Assembly: GCA_963824105.1 (NCBI GenBank)
Contig: CAWGNN010000006.1
Coordinates: 372,001-436,000 of the forward strand
From: CAWDVB01 sp963824105
Lineage (GTDB): Bacteria > Actinomycetota > Actinomycetes > Propionibacteriales > Nocardioidaceae
Reading direction: 5' to 3'
Length of the DNA stretch: 64,000 nucleotides
The stretch's first letter is position 1, and every line of letters starts with the position of its first letter. Positions 51,959-60,481 of the stretch are shown here, piece after piece. A model generated the notes under the pieces. The model ran no database searches. It saw only the letters and a program-made list of their open reading frames with translations, and was not told where the DNA came from. The position numbers and the translations under genes were made by a program.

Positions 51959-52948
51959 GTGAGCACCACCCCCGTCAAGGTCGCCGTCACCGGGGCGGCC
52001 GGCCAGATCGGCTACAGCCTCCTCTTCCGCATCGCCAGCGGTGCCCTTTACGGGCCGGAGACCCCCGTCGAGCTCCGGCTCTTGGAGATCACCCCCGCCC
52101 TCAAGGCCCTGGAGGGCGTCGTCATGGAGCTCGACGACTGCGCCTTCCCCACGCTCGCGTCGGTTGAGATCGGCGACGATGCCGCCACGATCTTCGACGG
52201 GGCCAACCTGGCCCTGCTCGTCGGAGCCCGCCCGCGCAGCAAGGGCATGGAGCGCAGCGACCTGCTCGCAGCGAACGGCGCGATCTTCACCGCCCAGGGC
52301 AAGGCGCTCAACGAGGTCGCGGCCGACGACATCCGGATCGGCGTGACCGGGAACCCCGCCAACACCAACGCACTGATCGCAATGAGCAACGCCCCGGACA
52401 TCCCGGCCGAGCGCTTCTCCTCGCTCACGCGGCTCGACCACAACCGCGCGATCTCCCAGCTCGCGGCACGCACCGGGGCCTCGGTCACCGACATCAAGAA
52501 GCTGACGATCTGGGGAAACCACTCGGTCACCCAGTACCCCGACATCTTCCACGCCGAGGTCGCCGGCAAGAACGCCGCCGAGCTGGTCAACGACCAGCAG
52601 TGGCTGGAGAACGACTTCATCCCCACCGTCGCCAAGCGTGGTGCCGCGATCATCGAGGCGCGCGGCTCCTCCTCCGCGGCATCGGCTGCCTCCGCGACGA
52701 TCGACGCGGCCCGCGACTGGACCCACGGCAGCGCCGAGGGCGACTGGGTCTCCATGGCAGTGCGGTCCGACGGCTCGTACGGCATCCCCGAAGGGCTCAT
52801 CTACTCCTTCCCCGTCACCACTCGGGCCGGTCACTGGGAGATCGTCCAGGGCCTGGAGATCAACGAGTTCTCCCGCGCCAAGATGGACGCCTCCGCCGCG
52901 GAGCTGCAGGAGGAGCGCGCCGCGGTGATCGAGTTGGGCCTCATCTGA
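51959..52948 (+). CDS. mdh: malate dehydrogenase
   Basis: Mdh (329 residues) interconverts malate and oxaloacetate with NAD. The Rossmann motif 'VTGAAGQIGYSLLFRIASG', the NAD contact 'GNPANTNALIA', the substrate-binding 'LTRLDHNRAISQLAARTG' (Asp and Arg of the active site) and the catalytic His in 'IWGNHSVTQYPD' near 187 are all present. This is the long, cytosolic/chloroplast-like form usual in actinobacteria. The start is GTG at 51959, 5 bases after GGAG. Confidence 0.95.
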   Translation: MSTTPVKVAVTGAAGQIGYSLLFRIASGALYGPETPVELRLLEITPALKALEGVVMELDDCAFPTLASVEIGDDAATIFDGANLALLVGARPRSKGMERSDLLAANGAIFTAQGKALNEVAADDIRIGVTGNPANTNALIAMSNAPDIPAERFSSLTRLDHNRAISQLAARTGASVTDIKKLTIWGNHSVTQYPDIFHAEVAGKNAAELVNDQQWLENDFIPTVAKRGAAIIEARGSSSAASAASATIDAARDWTHGSAEGDWVSMAVRSDGSYGIPEGLIYSFPVTTRAGHWEIVQGLEINEFSRAKMDASAAELQEERAAVIELGLI

Positions 52949-52961
52949 GGCGTCGCCGTTC

Positions 52962-52997
52962 CCTAACCTCGTTCGGGGTGAGGTTAGGCTTACCTAA
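52962..52997 (+). promoter_or_regulatory. IdeR/DtxR iron box upstream of feoA
   Basis: TGAGGTTAGGCTTACCTAA (52979-52997) matches the 19-base IdeR/DtxR consensus at 18 positions. A further half-site CCTAACCTC lies upstream at 52962-52970 and is an inverted copy of GAGGTTAGG. The box covers the -35/spacer region of the feoA promoter, so iron-loaded IdeR should repress it. Confidence 0.85.
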
Positions 52998-53006
52998 CCT
53001 CTGCTC

Positions 53007-53012
53007 TATGAT
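53007..53012 (+). promoter_or_regulatory. -10 element TATGAT of leaderless feoA
   Basis: TATGAT ends 6 bases before the GTG at 53019 and lies just downstream of the iron box. The spacing supports a leaderless transcript. Confidence 0.6.
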
Positions 53013-53018
53013 GAGGTG

Positions 53019-53291
53019 GTGACCACGCCCACCAGCCCACTCACGCCGGGCCACCTCACCCCGGCCGACCTCGCCGCAGTCGAGGTCGGCCGCACCTGCA
53101 CGGTGGACGCGGTGAGCCTCGACCGCGGTGACCGGCTCCGGCTGGCCGAGATGGGCCTGCGGCCCGGCGTCACTGTGACCGTCCTCGGGCGCACCTCGGG
53201 CGGTGGCCGTCTTCTGGCCTTCGGGACCAACCGCGTGGCGCTCGACCGCTCGACCGCGCACCGGATCACCGCTCACGTGGAGCCGCGATGA
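53019..53291 (+). CDS. feoA: ferrous iron transport protein A
   Basis: FeoA (90 residues) is a small SH3-like cytosolic protein needed for FeoB function. Family features are 'LRLAEMGLRPGVTVTVLGR' and the C-terminal 'NRVALDRSTAHRITA'. I chose GTG at 53019 because it lies 6 bases after the -10 box TATGAT; another GTG is immediately before it. Its stop overlaps the feoB start (ATGA). The IdeR box just upstream makes the operon iron-repressed. Confidence 0.88.
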   Translation: MTTPTSPLTPGHLTPADLAAVEVGRTCTVDAVSLDRGDRLRLAEMGLRPGVTVTVLGRTSGGGRLLAFGTNRVALDRSTAHRITAHVEPR

Positions 53292-55255
53292 CCGAGAAGC
53301 ACGAGGTGATCGCGCCCCTCCCCGCAGCGGCCGCGCCCTCCTGCCACGGGGGCTCCACCGGGCCTGCGGCGCCAGCAGGCGCTTCGGTCATCGCACTGGT
53401 GGGATCACCGAACTCCGGGAAGTCGACGCTCTTCAACGGGCTCAGCGGGGGCGGACGGATCGTCGGCAACTGGCCCGGGACCACCGTGGAGGTCGGCACC
53501 GGAGCCTGGCGGATCGACGACGAGGACGTCGAGCTGCTGGACCTCCCCGGCGCCTACAGCCTCGACCCGCACTCCCCCGACGAGGAGCTCACCCGCAGCG
53601 TCGTGCTCGGCGAGTTCACCACCAAGCCCGAAGTCGTGGTGGTCGTCGCCGATGCGGCCCATCTGGCCCGCAGCCTCTATCTGGTAGCCCAGCTCAGGGA
53701 GAGCGCGACCAGGGTCGTCGTGGCTCTGACCATGGTCGACGTGGCCGACCGACGCGGTATCACTGTCGACGCGGCCCGACTGTCGGAGGTGCTCGGCGTC
53801 CCCGCCGTGTCCTTGGACCCACGCCGTCGGGCCGGGCTGCTCGATCTTCACGACGCCGTGTCCCGGTCCCGCGCCCTCCCCGCACCCCTGGCCAGAACCA
53901 CCGATCTGGTCGCCCACGACGACGAGCTGGCCGTCGCGGACGAGCGCTTTGCCTGGATCGATGCGGCCGTCACCGCAGCCGTCACCCAGTCCGATGTCCG
54001 CACCCCGTTGAGCGACCGGATCGATCGGTGGACCACCGGACGAATCACTGGGCCGATCATCTTCCTCGGCGCCATGTGGGCGGTCTTCCAAGCCACCACG
54101 ACGATTGCCGTCCCGATCCAAGATGCCCTCGGAAGTCTCTTCGCCGGTCCGGTCACCTCCGCGGCCGGCTGGTTCTTCGGCCAGGTCGGGCTCGGCGGAT
54201 CGTGGCTCGAGATGTTCGTGACCGACGGCTTGATTGCCGGCGTCGGGATGCTGCTCACCTTCGTCCCGCTGATGACCATCATGTTCGCGCTGTTGGCACT
54301 GCTGGAGGACTCCGGCTACATGGCGCGCGCCGCGGTCGTCACCGATCGGACGATGAGGGCGATCGGACTCCCGGGGAAGGCCTTCCTCCCGCTCGTCGTC
54401 GGCTTCGGCTGCAACGTGCCGGCCATCAGCGCGACCCGGATCCTCCCCGACGCCCGACACCGTCTGCTCACCGCTCTCCTCGTGCCCTTCACGTCCTGCA
54501 GCGCCCGGCTGACCGTCTACGTGCTGGTGGCCTCGACCTTCTTCCGCTCGATGGCGGGGACGGTCGTGTTCGGGATGTACCTCGTGTCGATCCTGGTCAT
54601 CGTCGTGGTGGGCCTGGCCCTGAAGTCCACGCTGTGGCGCACCATGGGACAAGCCCCGCTGATGCTCGACCTTCCGCCGTACCAACGGCCCACACTGCGC
54701 GTGACCAGCGCGGTGACTTGGATGCGGGTGAAGGGCTTCCTGTCGACAGCCGGCGGCATCATCGTCGCCACCGTGACCGGGGTATGGCTGGTGCAGGCGA
54801 TTCCCCTCACGGGCACTGCCACCTTCGGCCACGTTCCGCCGGACCAGAGCCTCTTCGCCGGACTGGCGAGGCTGATCGCGCCGATCTTCGGTCCGCTCGG
54901 CTTCGGTGACTGGCACACCGCCAGCGCCCTGGTCGTGGGATTCATCGCCAAGGAGGCGGTGGTGACCTCGTGGGCCCAGACCTACGCCGCGGGTGATCCC
55001 ACCTCCGGCCAGTCCCCGATACAGCTCCAGCAGCACATCGACGCCGCGTTCCACGCGTCCAGTGCCGGGGCAACGCTTCCCGCCGTACTTGCCTTTCTGG
55101 TCTTCCTGCTGGCCTACACCCCCTGCGTCGCCACTCTCGCCGCCCAGCTGCGCGAGATCGGCGCCCGCTGGACCGTCTTCGGGATCGCGATGCAGCTGAC
55201 CGTCGCCTGGGTGCTGGCGTTCGCCGTCTTCCAAGTCGGGAGCCTCTTGGTATGA
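53288..55255 (+). CDS. feoB: ferrous iron transporter FeoB
   Basis: FeoB (655 residues) imports Fe(II) across the membrane. The N-terminal GTPase domain has G1 'GSPNSGKSTLFNGLSG', G2 'NWPGTTVEVG', G3 'DLPGAYSL' and G4 'TMVD'. The membrane domain has the two Gate motifs, first 'EDSGYMARAAVVTDRTMRAI' with 'VVGFGCNVPAISATR', the second in 'AVVTSWAQTY' and 'YTPCVATLAAQLREIG'. It is somewhat shorter than the E. coli protein, which is usual in actinobacteria. It overlaps feoA and the following FeoC-like gene by four bases each. Confidence 0.95.
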   Translation: MTEKHEVIAPLPAAAAPSCHGGSTGPAAPAGASVIALVGSPNSGKSTLFNGLSGGGRIVGNWPGTTVEVGTGAWRIDDEDVELLDLPGAYSLDPHSPDEELTRSVVLGEFTTKPEVVVVVADAAHLARSLYLVAQLRESATRVVVALTMVDVADRRGITVDAARLSEVLGVPAVSLDPRRRAGLLDLHDAVSRSRALPAPLARTTDLVAHDDELAVADERFAWIDAAVTAAVTQSDVRTPLSDRIDRWTTGRITGPIIFLGAMWAVFQATTTIAVPIQDALGSLFAGPVTSAAGWFFGQVGLGGSWLEMFVTDGLIAGVGMLLTFVPLMTIMFALLALLEDSGYMARAAVVTDRTMRAIGLPGKAFLPLVVGFGCNVPAISATRILPDARHRLLTALLVPFTSCSARLTVYVLVASTFFRSMAGTVVFGMYLVSILVIVVVGLALKSTLWRTMGQAPLMLDLPPYQRPTLRVTSAVTWMRVKGFLSTAGGIIVATVTGVWLVQAIPLTGTATFGHVPPDQSLFAGLARLIAPIFGPLGFGDWHTASALVVGFIAKEAVVTSWAQTYAAGDPTSGQSPIQLQQHIDAAFHASSAGATLPAVLAFLVFLLAYTPCVATLAAQLREIGARWTVFGIAMQLTVAWVLAFAVFQVGSLLV

Positions 55256-55545
55256 GCAGCCCCCTGAGCGCGGTCCTGGGCGCGGTCGCCGACGGCGCCG
55301 CCTCGCGCCTCGACGTCGCCGAGCGCACCGGTCTGGCTCGCGACGTCACAGACGCGGCGATCGACCACCTGGTGCGGATGGGCCGGCTCGACGTCCACGC
55401 CCTCGGCACCAGCTGCCCTGGTGGGGCCTGCGGGTCCTGTCCTTCCGGAAACGACGGCGCCCCCGGGTGCGAGACCTCGCTGCCCTCCGGGCCGGTCCTC
55501 CTGCAGATCGGTCTGGGTCGGGTCGCCCCGCGCACCCGGTCCTGA
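55252..55545 (+). CDS. feoC: FeoC-like winged-helix protein with cysteine cluster
   Basis: This 97-residue protein has an N-terminal winged helix ('VADGAASRLDVAERTGLARD', then 'AAIDHLVRMGRLD') and a cysteine-rich segment 'CPGGACGSCPSGNDGAPGC' that could hold an Fe-S cluster. This layout matches FeoC, the small partner of FeoB, although sequence similarity across FeoC proteins is low. The start overlaps the feoB stop (ATGA). It may sense iron or oxygen and affect FeoB stability or transcription. Confidence 0.75.
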   Translation: MSSPLSAVLGAVADGAASRLDVAERTGLARDVTDAAIDHLVRMGRLDVHALGTSCPGGACGSCPSGNDGAPGCETSLPSGPVLLQIGLGRVAPRTRS

Positions 55546-55553
55546 TCAGGGCC

Positions 55554-55853
55554 TTAGTGCGGGCCGCCGGAGACCGAGAACACCACCGCGAAAAGACCGG
55601 CCCCGAGAACCCCGTAGGTGAGCACATCGATCCACCGGGCCCGGACCTTCAACATCCCTGACATCGCGTCGGGGATGAGAGCCCGGGCCACCGCCGCCAG
55701 GACGAGGGCGGCGCTGATCACGAACAGCCCACCTCGCCAGGACACCGCGACCACGATGCCGAGACCGACAGCCGCCGTAGCGAGCACCGCGAGATAGACG
55801 CTCCCCCCAATCGTTTGGGGGTATCGCCGGCGCTCGCGCTGGGGCTTCTCCAT
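55554..55853 (-). CDS. DUF3017 membrane protein
   Basis: This 99-residue actinobacterial DUF3017 protein has the N-terminal 'RERRRYPQTIGGSVYLAVLA' motif and three membrane helices ('YLAVLATAAVGLGIVVAV', 'LFVISAALVLAAVARAL', 'VLTYGVLGAGLFAVVFSV'). The function is unknown; it often sits next to folD, as here. The ATG at 55853 overlaps the folD stop by one base (TGATG). Confidence 0.85.
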   Translation of the reverse strand: MEKPQRERRRYPQTIGGSVYLAVLATAAVGLGIVVAVSWRGGLFVISAALVLAAVARALIPDAMSGMLKVRARWIDVLTYGVLGAGLFAVVFSVSGGPH

Positions 55854-56707
55854 CAGCCGACGGTGTGCTCGGCGATCTCGACGATGTTTGACAACAGCAT
55901 CGCCCGAGTCATCGGACCGACACCGCCGGGGTTCGGCGACACCCATCCGGCGACCTCGATGACCTCCTTGGCGACGTCTCCGGCGATCTTGCCCTCGGCG
56001 TCCCGAGAGACACCGACATCGAGCACGGTCGCACCGGGCTTGACCATGTCCGCAGTGATGATGTTGTGGACCCCCGCCGCGGCCACCACGATGTCAGCCT
56101 GCCGGACGTGAGCGGCAAGATCCTTGGTACCGGTGTGGCAGAGAGTGACGGTGGCGTTCTCACTTCGCCGAGTCAACAGCAGCCCGAGGGGGCGTCCCAC
56201 GGTGATCCCCCGGCCGACGACACACACCTCGGCTCCGGCGATCTCCACCTCGTGCCGGCGCAACAGCTCGACGATGCCGTACGGCGTGCACGGCAGCGGC
56301 GCCGGCTTGCCCAGGACGAGCCAGCCGAGGTTGGTCGGGTGCAGGCCGTCGGCGTCCTTGGCCGGGTCGATCATCCCGAGGATGGTGTTCTCGTCCATGT
56401 GCTTGGGCAAGGGCAGCTGAACGATGTAGCCGGTGCAGGCCGGGTCCTCGTTCAGCTTGACGACCGCCTCCTCGACGGCCGACTGGGGCACGTCGGCGGA
56501 CAGGTCGACACGGATGGAGTTGATGCCCACCTCTGCGCAGTCCTTGTGCTTGCCGTTGACGTACCAGCGGCTGCCCGGGTCGTCACCGACCAGGACGGTG
56601 GCGAGGCCGGGCACGATGCCGGCCTCCCTCAACTTCTCAACTCGTGCGGTGAGCTCGCCCTTGATCGCCGCGGCGGTCGCTTTCCCGTCGAGAATTCGCG
56701 CAGTCAC
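55853..56707 (-). CDS. folD: methylenetetrahydrofolate dehydrogenase/cyclohydrolase
   Basis: FolD (284 residues) oxidises 5,10-methylene-THF and opens the methenyl product, supplying 10-formyl-THF for purine synthesis. The active-site 'SRWYVNGKHKDCAEVGI' holds the conserved Tyr and Lys, 'YIVQLPLPKHM' and 'DADGLHPTNLG' line the folate site, and 'VVGRGITVGRPLGLLL' is the NADP loop (the usual S-N-I-V-G-K-P is G-I-T-V-G-R-P here). The start is GTG at 56707. Its product serves purN and purH encoded just upstream. Confidence 0.94.
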   Translation of the reverse strand: MTARILDGKATAAAIKGELTARVEKLREAGIVPGLATVLVGDDPGSRWYVNGKHKDCAEVGINSIRVDLSADVPQSAVEEAVVKLNEDPACTGYIVQLPLPKHMDENTILGMIDPAKDADGLHPTNLGWLVLGKPAPLPCTPYGIVELLRRHEVEIAGAEVCVVGRGITVGRPLGLLLTRRSENATVTLCHTGTKDLAAHVRQADIVVAAAGVHNIITADMVKPGATVLDVGVSRDAEGKIAGDVAKEVIEVAGWVSPNPGGVGPMTRAMLLSNIVEIAEHTVG

Positions 56708-56758
56708 AACAGCATCCTTTCACCCGAGTCGCTCGCGTCGATCGGGCCAACCGTGCGG

Positions 56759-58318
56759 TCAGTGGAAGAAGTGGCGGGTTCCGGTGAGGTACATCGTCAC
56801 GCCCGCAGCCCGAGCTGCCTCGATGACCTCTTCGTCGCGCACCGAGCCGCCGGGCTGCACCACGGCACTGACCCCGCCGTCGATCAGGATCTGAAGCCCA
56901 TCGGCGAAGGGGAAGAACGCGTCGCTGGCAGCGACCGACCCGGACGCTCGGTCGCCGGCGCGTTCCACCGCCAGGCGCGCGGAGTCGACTCGGTTGACCT
57001 GGCCCATGCCGACCCCGACCGAGGCGCCGTCCTTGGCCAGCAGGATCGCGTTCGACTTCACCGCACGGCAGGCGCGCCAGGCGAAGGCGAGGTCGGCCAG
57101 GAGCTGCTCCGACGCCGGCTCACCAGCCGCCAGGGTCCAAGACGCCGGGTCGTCGCCCTCCGCGTCGATCGCGTCACGGGCCTGCATCAGCAGTCCCCCG
57201 GAGATGGACCGGGTCTCGATTCCTCCGCGGGCGAGGGGCTCGGCCACCAGGAGCCGGATGTTCTTCTTGGCCGACAAGATCTCGACCGCACCGTCCTCGA
57301 AAGCCGGAGCGACCACCACCTCGGTGAAGATGTCCTTGACCTGCTCGGCCATCGCCGCGGACACCGGCACGTTGGTGGCGATGACACCGCCGAACGCGCT
57401 CACCGGGTCGCACGCGTGGGCCTTGCGGTGGGCTTCGGCGACATCCGAGCCGATCGCGATGCCGCAGGGATTGGCGTGCTTGATCACCGCAACCGCCGGC
57501 CCGTCGAAGTCGTAGGCAGCCCGCCGGGCCGCGTCGGCGTCGACGTAGTTGTTGTACGACATCTCCTTGCCGTGCAACTGCGTGGCCTGCGCCAGCCCGC
57601 CCGCGCCCGGCGTCAGGAAGAGGGCGGCCCGTTGGTGCGGGTTCTCGCCGTAGCGCAGCACGGCGGCCTTGTCCCAGGTGGCACCCGCCCAGGCCGGGAA
57701 GCCGCTGCCGTCGGAGGTGTCGGTGAGCACGTTGCCCATCCAGGAGGCGACGGCCACGTCGTAGGTCGCGGTGTGAACGAATGCCTCCGCTGCGAGCCGC
57801 TGCCGCTCGGCGAGGGTGAAGCCTCCCTGGGCTACGGCCGCGAGCACCTCGGCGTACCGGGAGGGATCGGTCACCACGGCGACCGAGGGGTGGTTCTTGG
57901 CGGCGGCACGCACCATCGAGGGGCCGCCGATGTCGATCTGCTCGACACACTCGTCGGGAGCCGCACCGGAGGCGACAGTCGCGGTGAACGGGTAGAGGTT
58001 CACGATCACCAGGTCGAACGGCTCCACGCCGAGATCAGCCAGCTGCTGCCGGTGGCTTTCGAGGCGGAGGTCGGCGAGGATGCCGGCGTGGACCCGCGGG
58101 TGCAGAGTCTTCACCCGGCCGTCCAGGCACTCGGGGAAGCCGGTGAGCTCCTCGACCTTGGTCACAGGGACACCCGCATCCGCGATCCGGGCAGCTGTAG
58201 AGCCGGTCGATACCAGGCTCACCCCGGCCTCGTGCAGCCCGCGGGCAAGCTCTTCCAGCCCGGTCTTGTCGTACACCGAAACCAGTGCGCGCTTAATCGG
58301 TCGTTGTCCGTTGCTCAT
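56759..58318 (-). CDS. purH: bifunctional AICAR transformylase/IMP cyclohydrolase
   Basis: PurH (519 residues) does the last two steps of IMP synthesis: it formylates AICAR (ZMP) with 10-formyl-THF and closes the ring. The N-terminal cyclohydrolase domain has 'LVSTGSTAARIADAG' and 'GRVKTLHPRVHAGIL'. The C-terminal transformylase has 'ELHGKEMSYNN'-type sequence ('QLHGKEMSYNNYVDADAA') and 'VIKHANPCGIA', with catalytic Lys-His. ATG at 58318 is 7 bases after GGGAG. It is controlled by a ZTP riboswitch in its leader. Confidence 0.95.
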   Translation of the reverse strand: MSNGQRPIKRALVSVYDKTGLEELARGLHEAGVSLVSTGSTAARIADAGVPVTKVEELTGFPECLDGRVKTLHPRVHAGILADLRLESHRQQLADLGVEPFDLVIVNLYPFTATVASGAAPDECVEQIDIGGPSMVRAAAKNHPSVAVVTDPSRYAEVLAAVAQGGFTLAERQRLAAEAFVHTATYDVAVASWMGNVLTDTSDGSGFPAWAGATWDKAAVLRYGENPHQRAALFLTPGAGGLAQATQLHGKEMSYNNYVDADAARRAAYDFDGPAVAVIKHANPCGIAIGSDVAEAHRKAHACDPVSAFGGVIATNVPVSAAMAEQVKDIFTEVVVAPAFEDGAVEILSAKKNIRLLVAEPLARGGIETRSISGGLLMQARDAIDAEGDDPASWTLAAGEPASEQLLADLAFAWRACRAVKSNAILLAKDGASVGVGMGQVNRVDSARLAVERAGDRASGSVAASDAFFPFADGLQILIDGGVSAVVQPGGSVRDEEVIEAARAAGVTMYLTGTRHFFH

Positions 58319-58337
58319 GTGCCGACTCCCGTCAGAT

Positions 58338-58436
58338 CTCCTCGGATTCGAGGAGGGCACCCAGGCGGTCGATCCCCTCGCGGTCCCGTAGAACGGGTCA
58401 CTCCCTGGTGGTTACCCACCTTCGCCAGTCGTGTGG
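58338..58436 (-). promoter_or_regulatory. ZTP (ZMP) riboswitch, pfl motif
   Basis: The leader of purH on the minus strand carries the pfl-motif consensus: 'ACTGGCGA' then 'GTGGGTAACCACC' hairpin and 'GGGAGTGACCC' in the first half (about 58436-58388), and the conserved 'CCGCCTGGG' (58368-58360) in the second. A hairpin CTCCTCG/CGAGGAG follows at 58355-58338, near the ribosome site, as expression platform. ZTP riboswitches sense ZMP/ZTP and turn on purine and folate genes when 10-formyl-THF is short, which fits purH. Confidence 0.88.
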
Positions 58437-58443
58437 CTTAAGC

Positions 58444-59088
58444 CTATCCGTCCGTCGATGCGCCACCAAAGCGCACCGCACGGCCGACGATCTGGAACCC
58501 TTCGCGAGCCAATCGGCCCACAGCCTTGACCAGCATCACGCGCTCGGCGGCCTTGATGCGCTCGTGGAGGGACTCCACGTCGTCGCCCTCCTCGACCGGC
58601 ACCGCGACCTGGGCGACGATCGGTCCGGTGTCCACACCGTCGTCGATCACGAAGAGCGTGCAACCGGTGACCTTGACGCCGTAGGCAAGCGCGTCGGCTG
58701 GGCCGTGCATCCCCGGGAAGGACGGGGACAGGGCGGGGTGGGTGTTCACCGTGCGCGACCCGAGCGCGACGAGATAGGTCGGGCCGAGCAGCTTCATGAA
58801 CCCGGCGAGAACCACCACGTCGGGGTCATACCCCGACACCACGCTCGTCATCTCGGCGTCCCAGGCGTCCCGGTCCTCGAAGTCCTTCAGTCGTCTCACG
58901 AAGGTGGGGATGCCGGCCCGCTCCGCCCGATCCAACCCCTCGATGCCGTCGCGGTCGGCACCGACGGCGACGACCCGAGCGCCGTACGAAGGATCGGCGC
59001 AGGCGTCGAGAAGCGCCTGGAGATTGGTGCCGGCACCCGACACGAGCACCACCAGTCGGGCCGGTCCGGTCTCGGGGATCGTGGGCAC
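58444..59088 (-). CDS. purN: phosphoribosylglycinamide formyltransferase
   Basis: PurN (214 residues) formylates GAR in purine synthesis with 10-formyl-THF. Visible are 'VLVSGAGTNLQALLDA' (phosphate loop), 'VVVLAGFMKLLGPTYL', the catalytic His region 'VNTHPALSPSFPGMHG', and the catalytic Asp in 'VIDDGVDTGPIVAQ'. The start is GTG at 59088, 6 bases after a -10 box TACGCT on the minus strand, so it is probably leaderless. purH follows 126 bases downstream with its own riboswitch. Confidence 0.94.
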   Translation of the reverse strand: MPTIPETGPARLVVLVSGAGTNLQALLDACADPSYGARVVAVGADRDGIEGLDRAERAGIPTFVRRLKDFEDRDAWDAEMTSVVSGYDPDVVVLAGFMKLLGPTYLVALGSRTVNTHPALSPSFPGMHGPADALAYGVKVTGCTLFVIDDGVDTGPIVAQVAVPVEEGDDVESLHERIKAAERVMLVKAVGRLAREGFQIVGRAVRFGGASTDG

Positions 59089-59094
59089 GCGGTC

Positions 59095-59100
59095 AGCGTA
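59095..59100 (-). promoter_or_regulatory. -10 element TACGCT of leaderless purN
   Basis: On the minus strand TACGCT ends 6 bases before the GTG start of purN at 59088, with no ribosome site between them. Confidence 0.5.
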
Positions 59101-59132
59101 CCGGCCCCTCCGGGCGCTTCAGACCGGCCGGG

Positions 59133-60335
59133 TCAGGGCTGGGAGGAGGCGTTGAGGGCGCGGTGTCGGGTCCACGCCGAGACCAGTGAGCCGACCAGTG
59201 AGCCGGTCACCAAGGAGATGGTGGCGGCGACGAGCACGCTCGCCCCGGCGGCTCCGACGTCCTGCATCCGACCTGGACCGATGGCACCGCCGGCGAGCAG
59301 GACGACGGCGGTGACACCCAGCGCTGCGAACACCCCGGTCGCCAGGCCCCGCACGAGCGCTCCGGCGAGCGGACCGAGTCGGTTGGCCGGGGCGCCGGGC
59401 CGCTGAGCGACGACCACCAAGGCGGCCACCAGCGCTGGAACGAGCACGAGGAGGGAGGACCACCACGCAGGCGTGCCGTCGGGGATCGCCGCGACGAACG
59501 GAACGGCCGGCACCGGCCCGAGCAGCACGTCGGTCGGTGAGACGATCGTGCCAGTCCCGACCGCGAAGCCCGGGCCCAGCAGGTAAGCGACTCCCAGCAG
59601 GCTGAGGTTCGGAGCGACGGCCAAGCTCGCGGCCAGCACCAGGAGCCCACCGGCCGTGTGCAGATGCAGGGACGACACCAGGCGGGCCGCCGTTGAGAAG
59701 TGGGCCAGGAACGACGCCACCACCAGGACCGACCCCACGGCGAGCAGGGTGAGGACGATGGCCGTGGCGGCCGACAGTGCCGCCCGGACCGGACCCGGGA
59801 CGGGCAGGCGGTACTCCGACCCGGAAACCAGGCCCGAGCCGCCACCGACGAGTCCCACGACCAGGGCCCCCAGGAAGGCCCGGAGGAGACCGGGCTGGGC
59901 GGAGGGTGTCGACGCGAGGACTGCGGTGACAATCGCGGTGAGACCCAGCGAGACCGCGAAGGCAAACACCCCGATCGCCAGGGTGATCGGCTCCTCGACC
60001 TCGGACGTGCCCGCCGCCCATCGGGCGGTGCGGTGGCAGACCATCAGGCTGAACGCGGTGAGCCCCAGGGGGATGAAGGTGACCAGGGAGCCGCCCACCT
60101 CCAGCCCCGACCCGTGGGCGAGCAGCCATGCGTCCGCGCCCACCCGAAGGGCGCCCCGTGAGGACCCGTCCGCCCCGGTCGACAGCCAGCCGACGAGGGC
60201 CAGCGCCATCAGCGGCAGCATGAGCGAAGCACCCGCTCCGAGTGCCGCAAGGATCGCCGAGACGATGAGCGGACGCCGCACGCTCACCCGCTTCGAGGAG
60301 CCGGGTGGGATGAGCAACGAGAGGATGTCCGACAT
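59133..60335 (-). CDS. perM: DUF6350 membrane protein, PerM-like
   Basis: This 400-residue protein has about nine to ten membrane helices and no soluble domain. The N-terminal cytoplasmic start 'SLLIPPGSSKRVSVRRPLIV' and the conserved 'LLGPGFAVGTGTIVSPTDVL' and 'LGPVPAVPFVAAIP' are typical of DUF6350, the family of M. tuberculosis PerM (Rv0955), linked to cell division under low magnesium. In that species it also adjoins purN/purH and sucCD, as here. It is divergent from the sigma-like fusion gene. Confidence 0.85.
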   Translation of the reverse strand: MSDILSLLIPPGSSKRVSVRRPLIVSAILAALGAGASLMLPLMALALVGWLSTGADGSSRGALRVGADAWLLAHGSGLEVGGSLVTFIPLGLTAFSLMVCHRTARWAAGTSEVEEPITLAIGVFAFAVSLGLTAIVTAVLASTPSAQPGLLRAFLGALVVGLVGGGSGLVSGSEYRLPVPGPVRAALSAATAIVLTLLAVGSVLVVASFLAHFSTAARLVSSLHLHTAGGLLVLAASLAVAPNLSLLGVAYLLGPGFAVGTGTIVSPTDVLLGPVPAVPFVAAIPDGTPAWWSSLLVLVPALVAALVVVAQRPGAPANRLGPLAGALVRGLATGVFAALGVTAVVLLAGGAIGPGRMQDVGAAGASVLVAATISLVTGSLVGSLVSAWTRHRALNASSQP

Positions 60336-60481
60336 GGCTGCTCCATCGTGCCTTTCCGAAGGCCGGGAAGCTGGGACCCACGCCGAGTCGCACTCCTCAC
60401 CGGGCGTCCCGTAACCTCATTCGTCGGCGGGGGAACTGGCTGACCTGGTCTGCCGGGGCCGGACGGAAGGAGCGCGTGCGG

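Noticed and set aside
53405..55234. A 609-codon minus-strand open frame opposite feoB
   Set aside because: It is antisense to feoB, which has complete GTPase and gate motifs; the translation is low-complexity and unrelated to any family.
56066..58441. A 791-codon plus-strand open frame opposite folD and purH
   Set aside because: It runs across two well-identified genes and a riboswitch on the other strand. Its length reflects the high GC at third codon positions, not coding.
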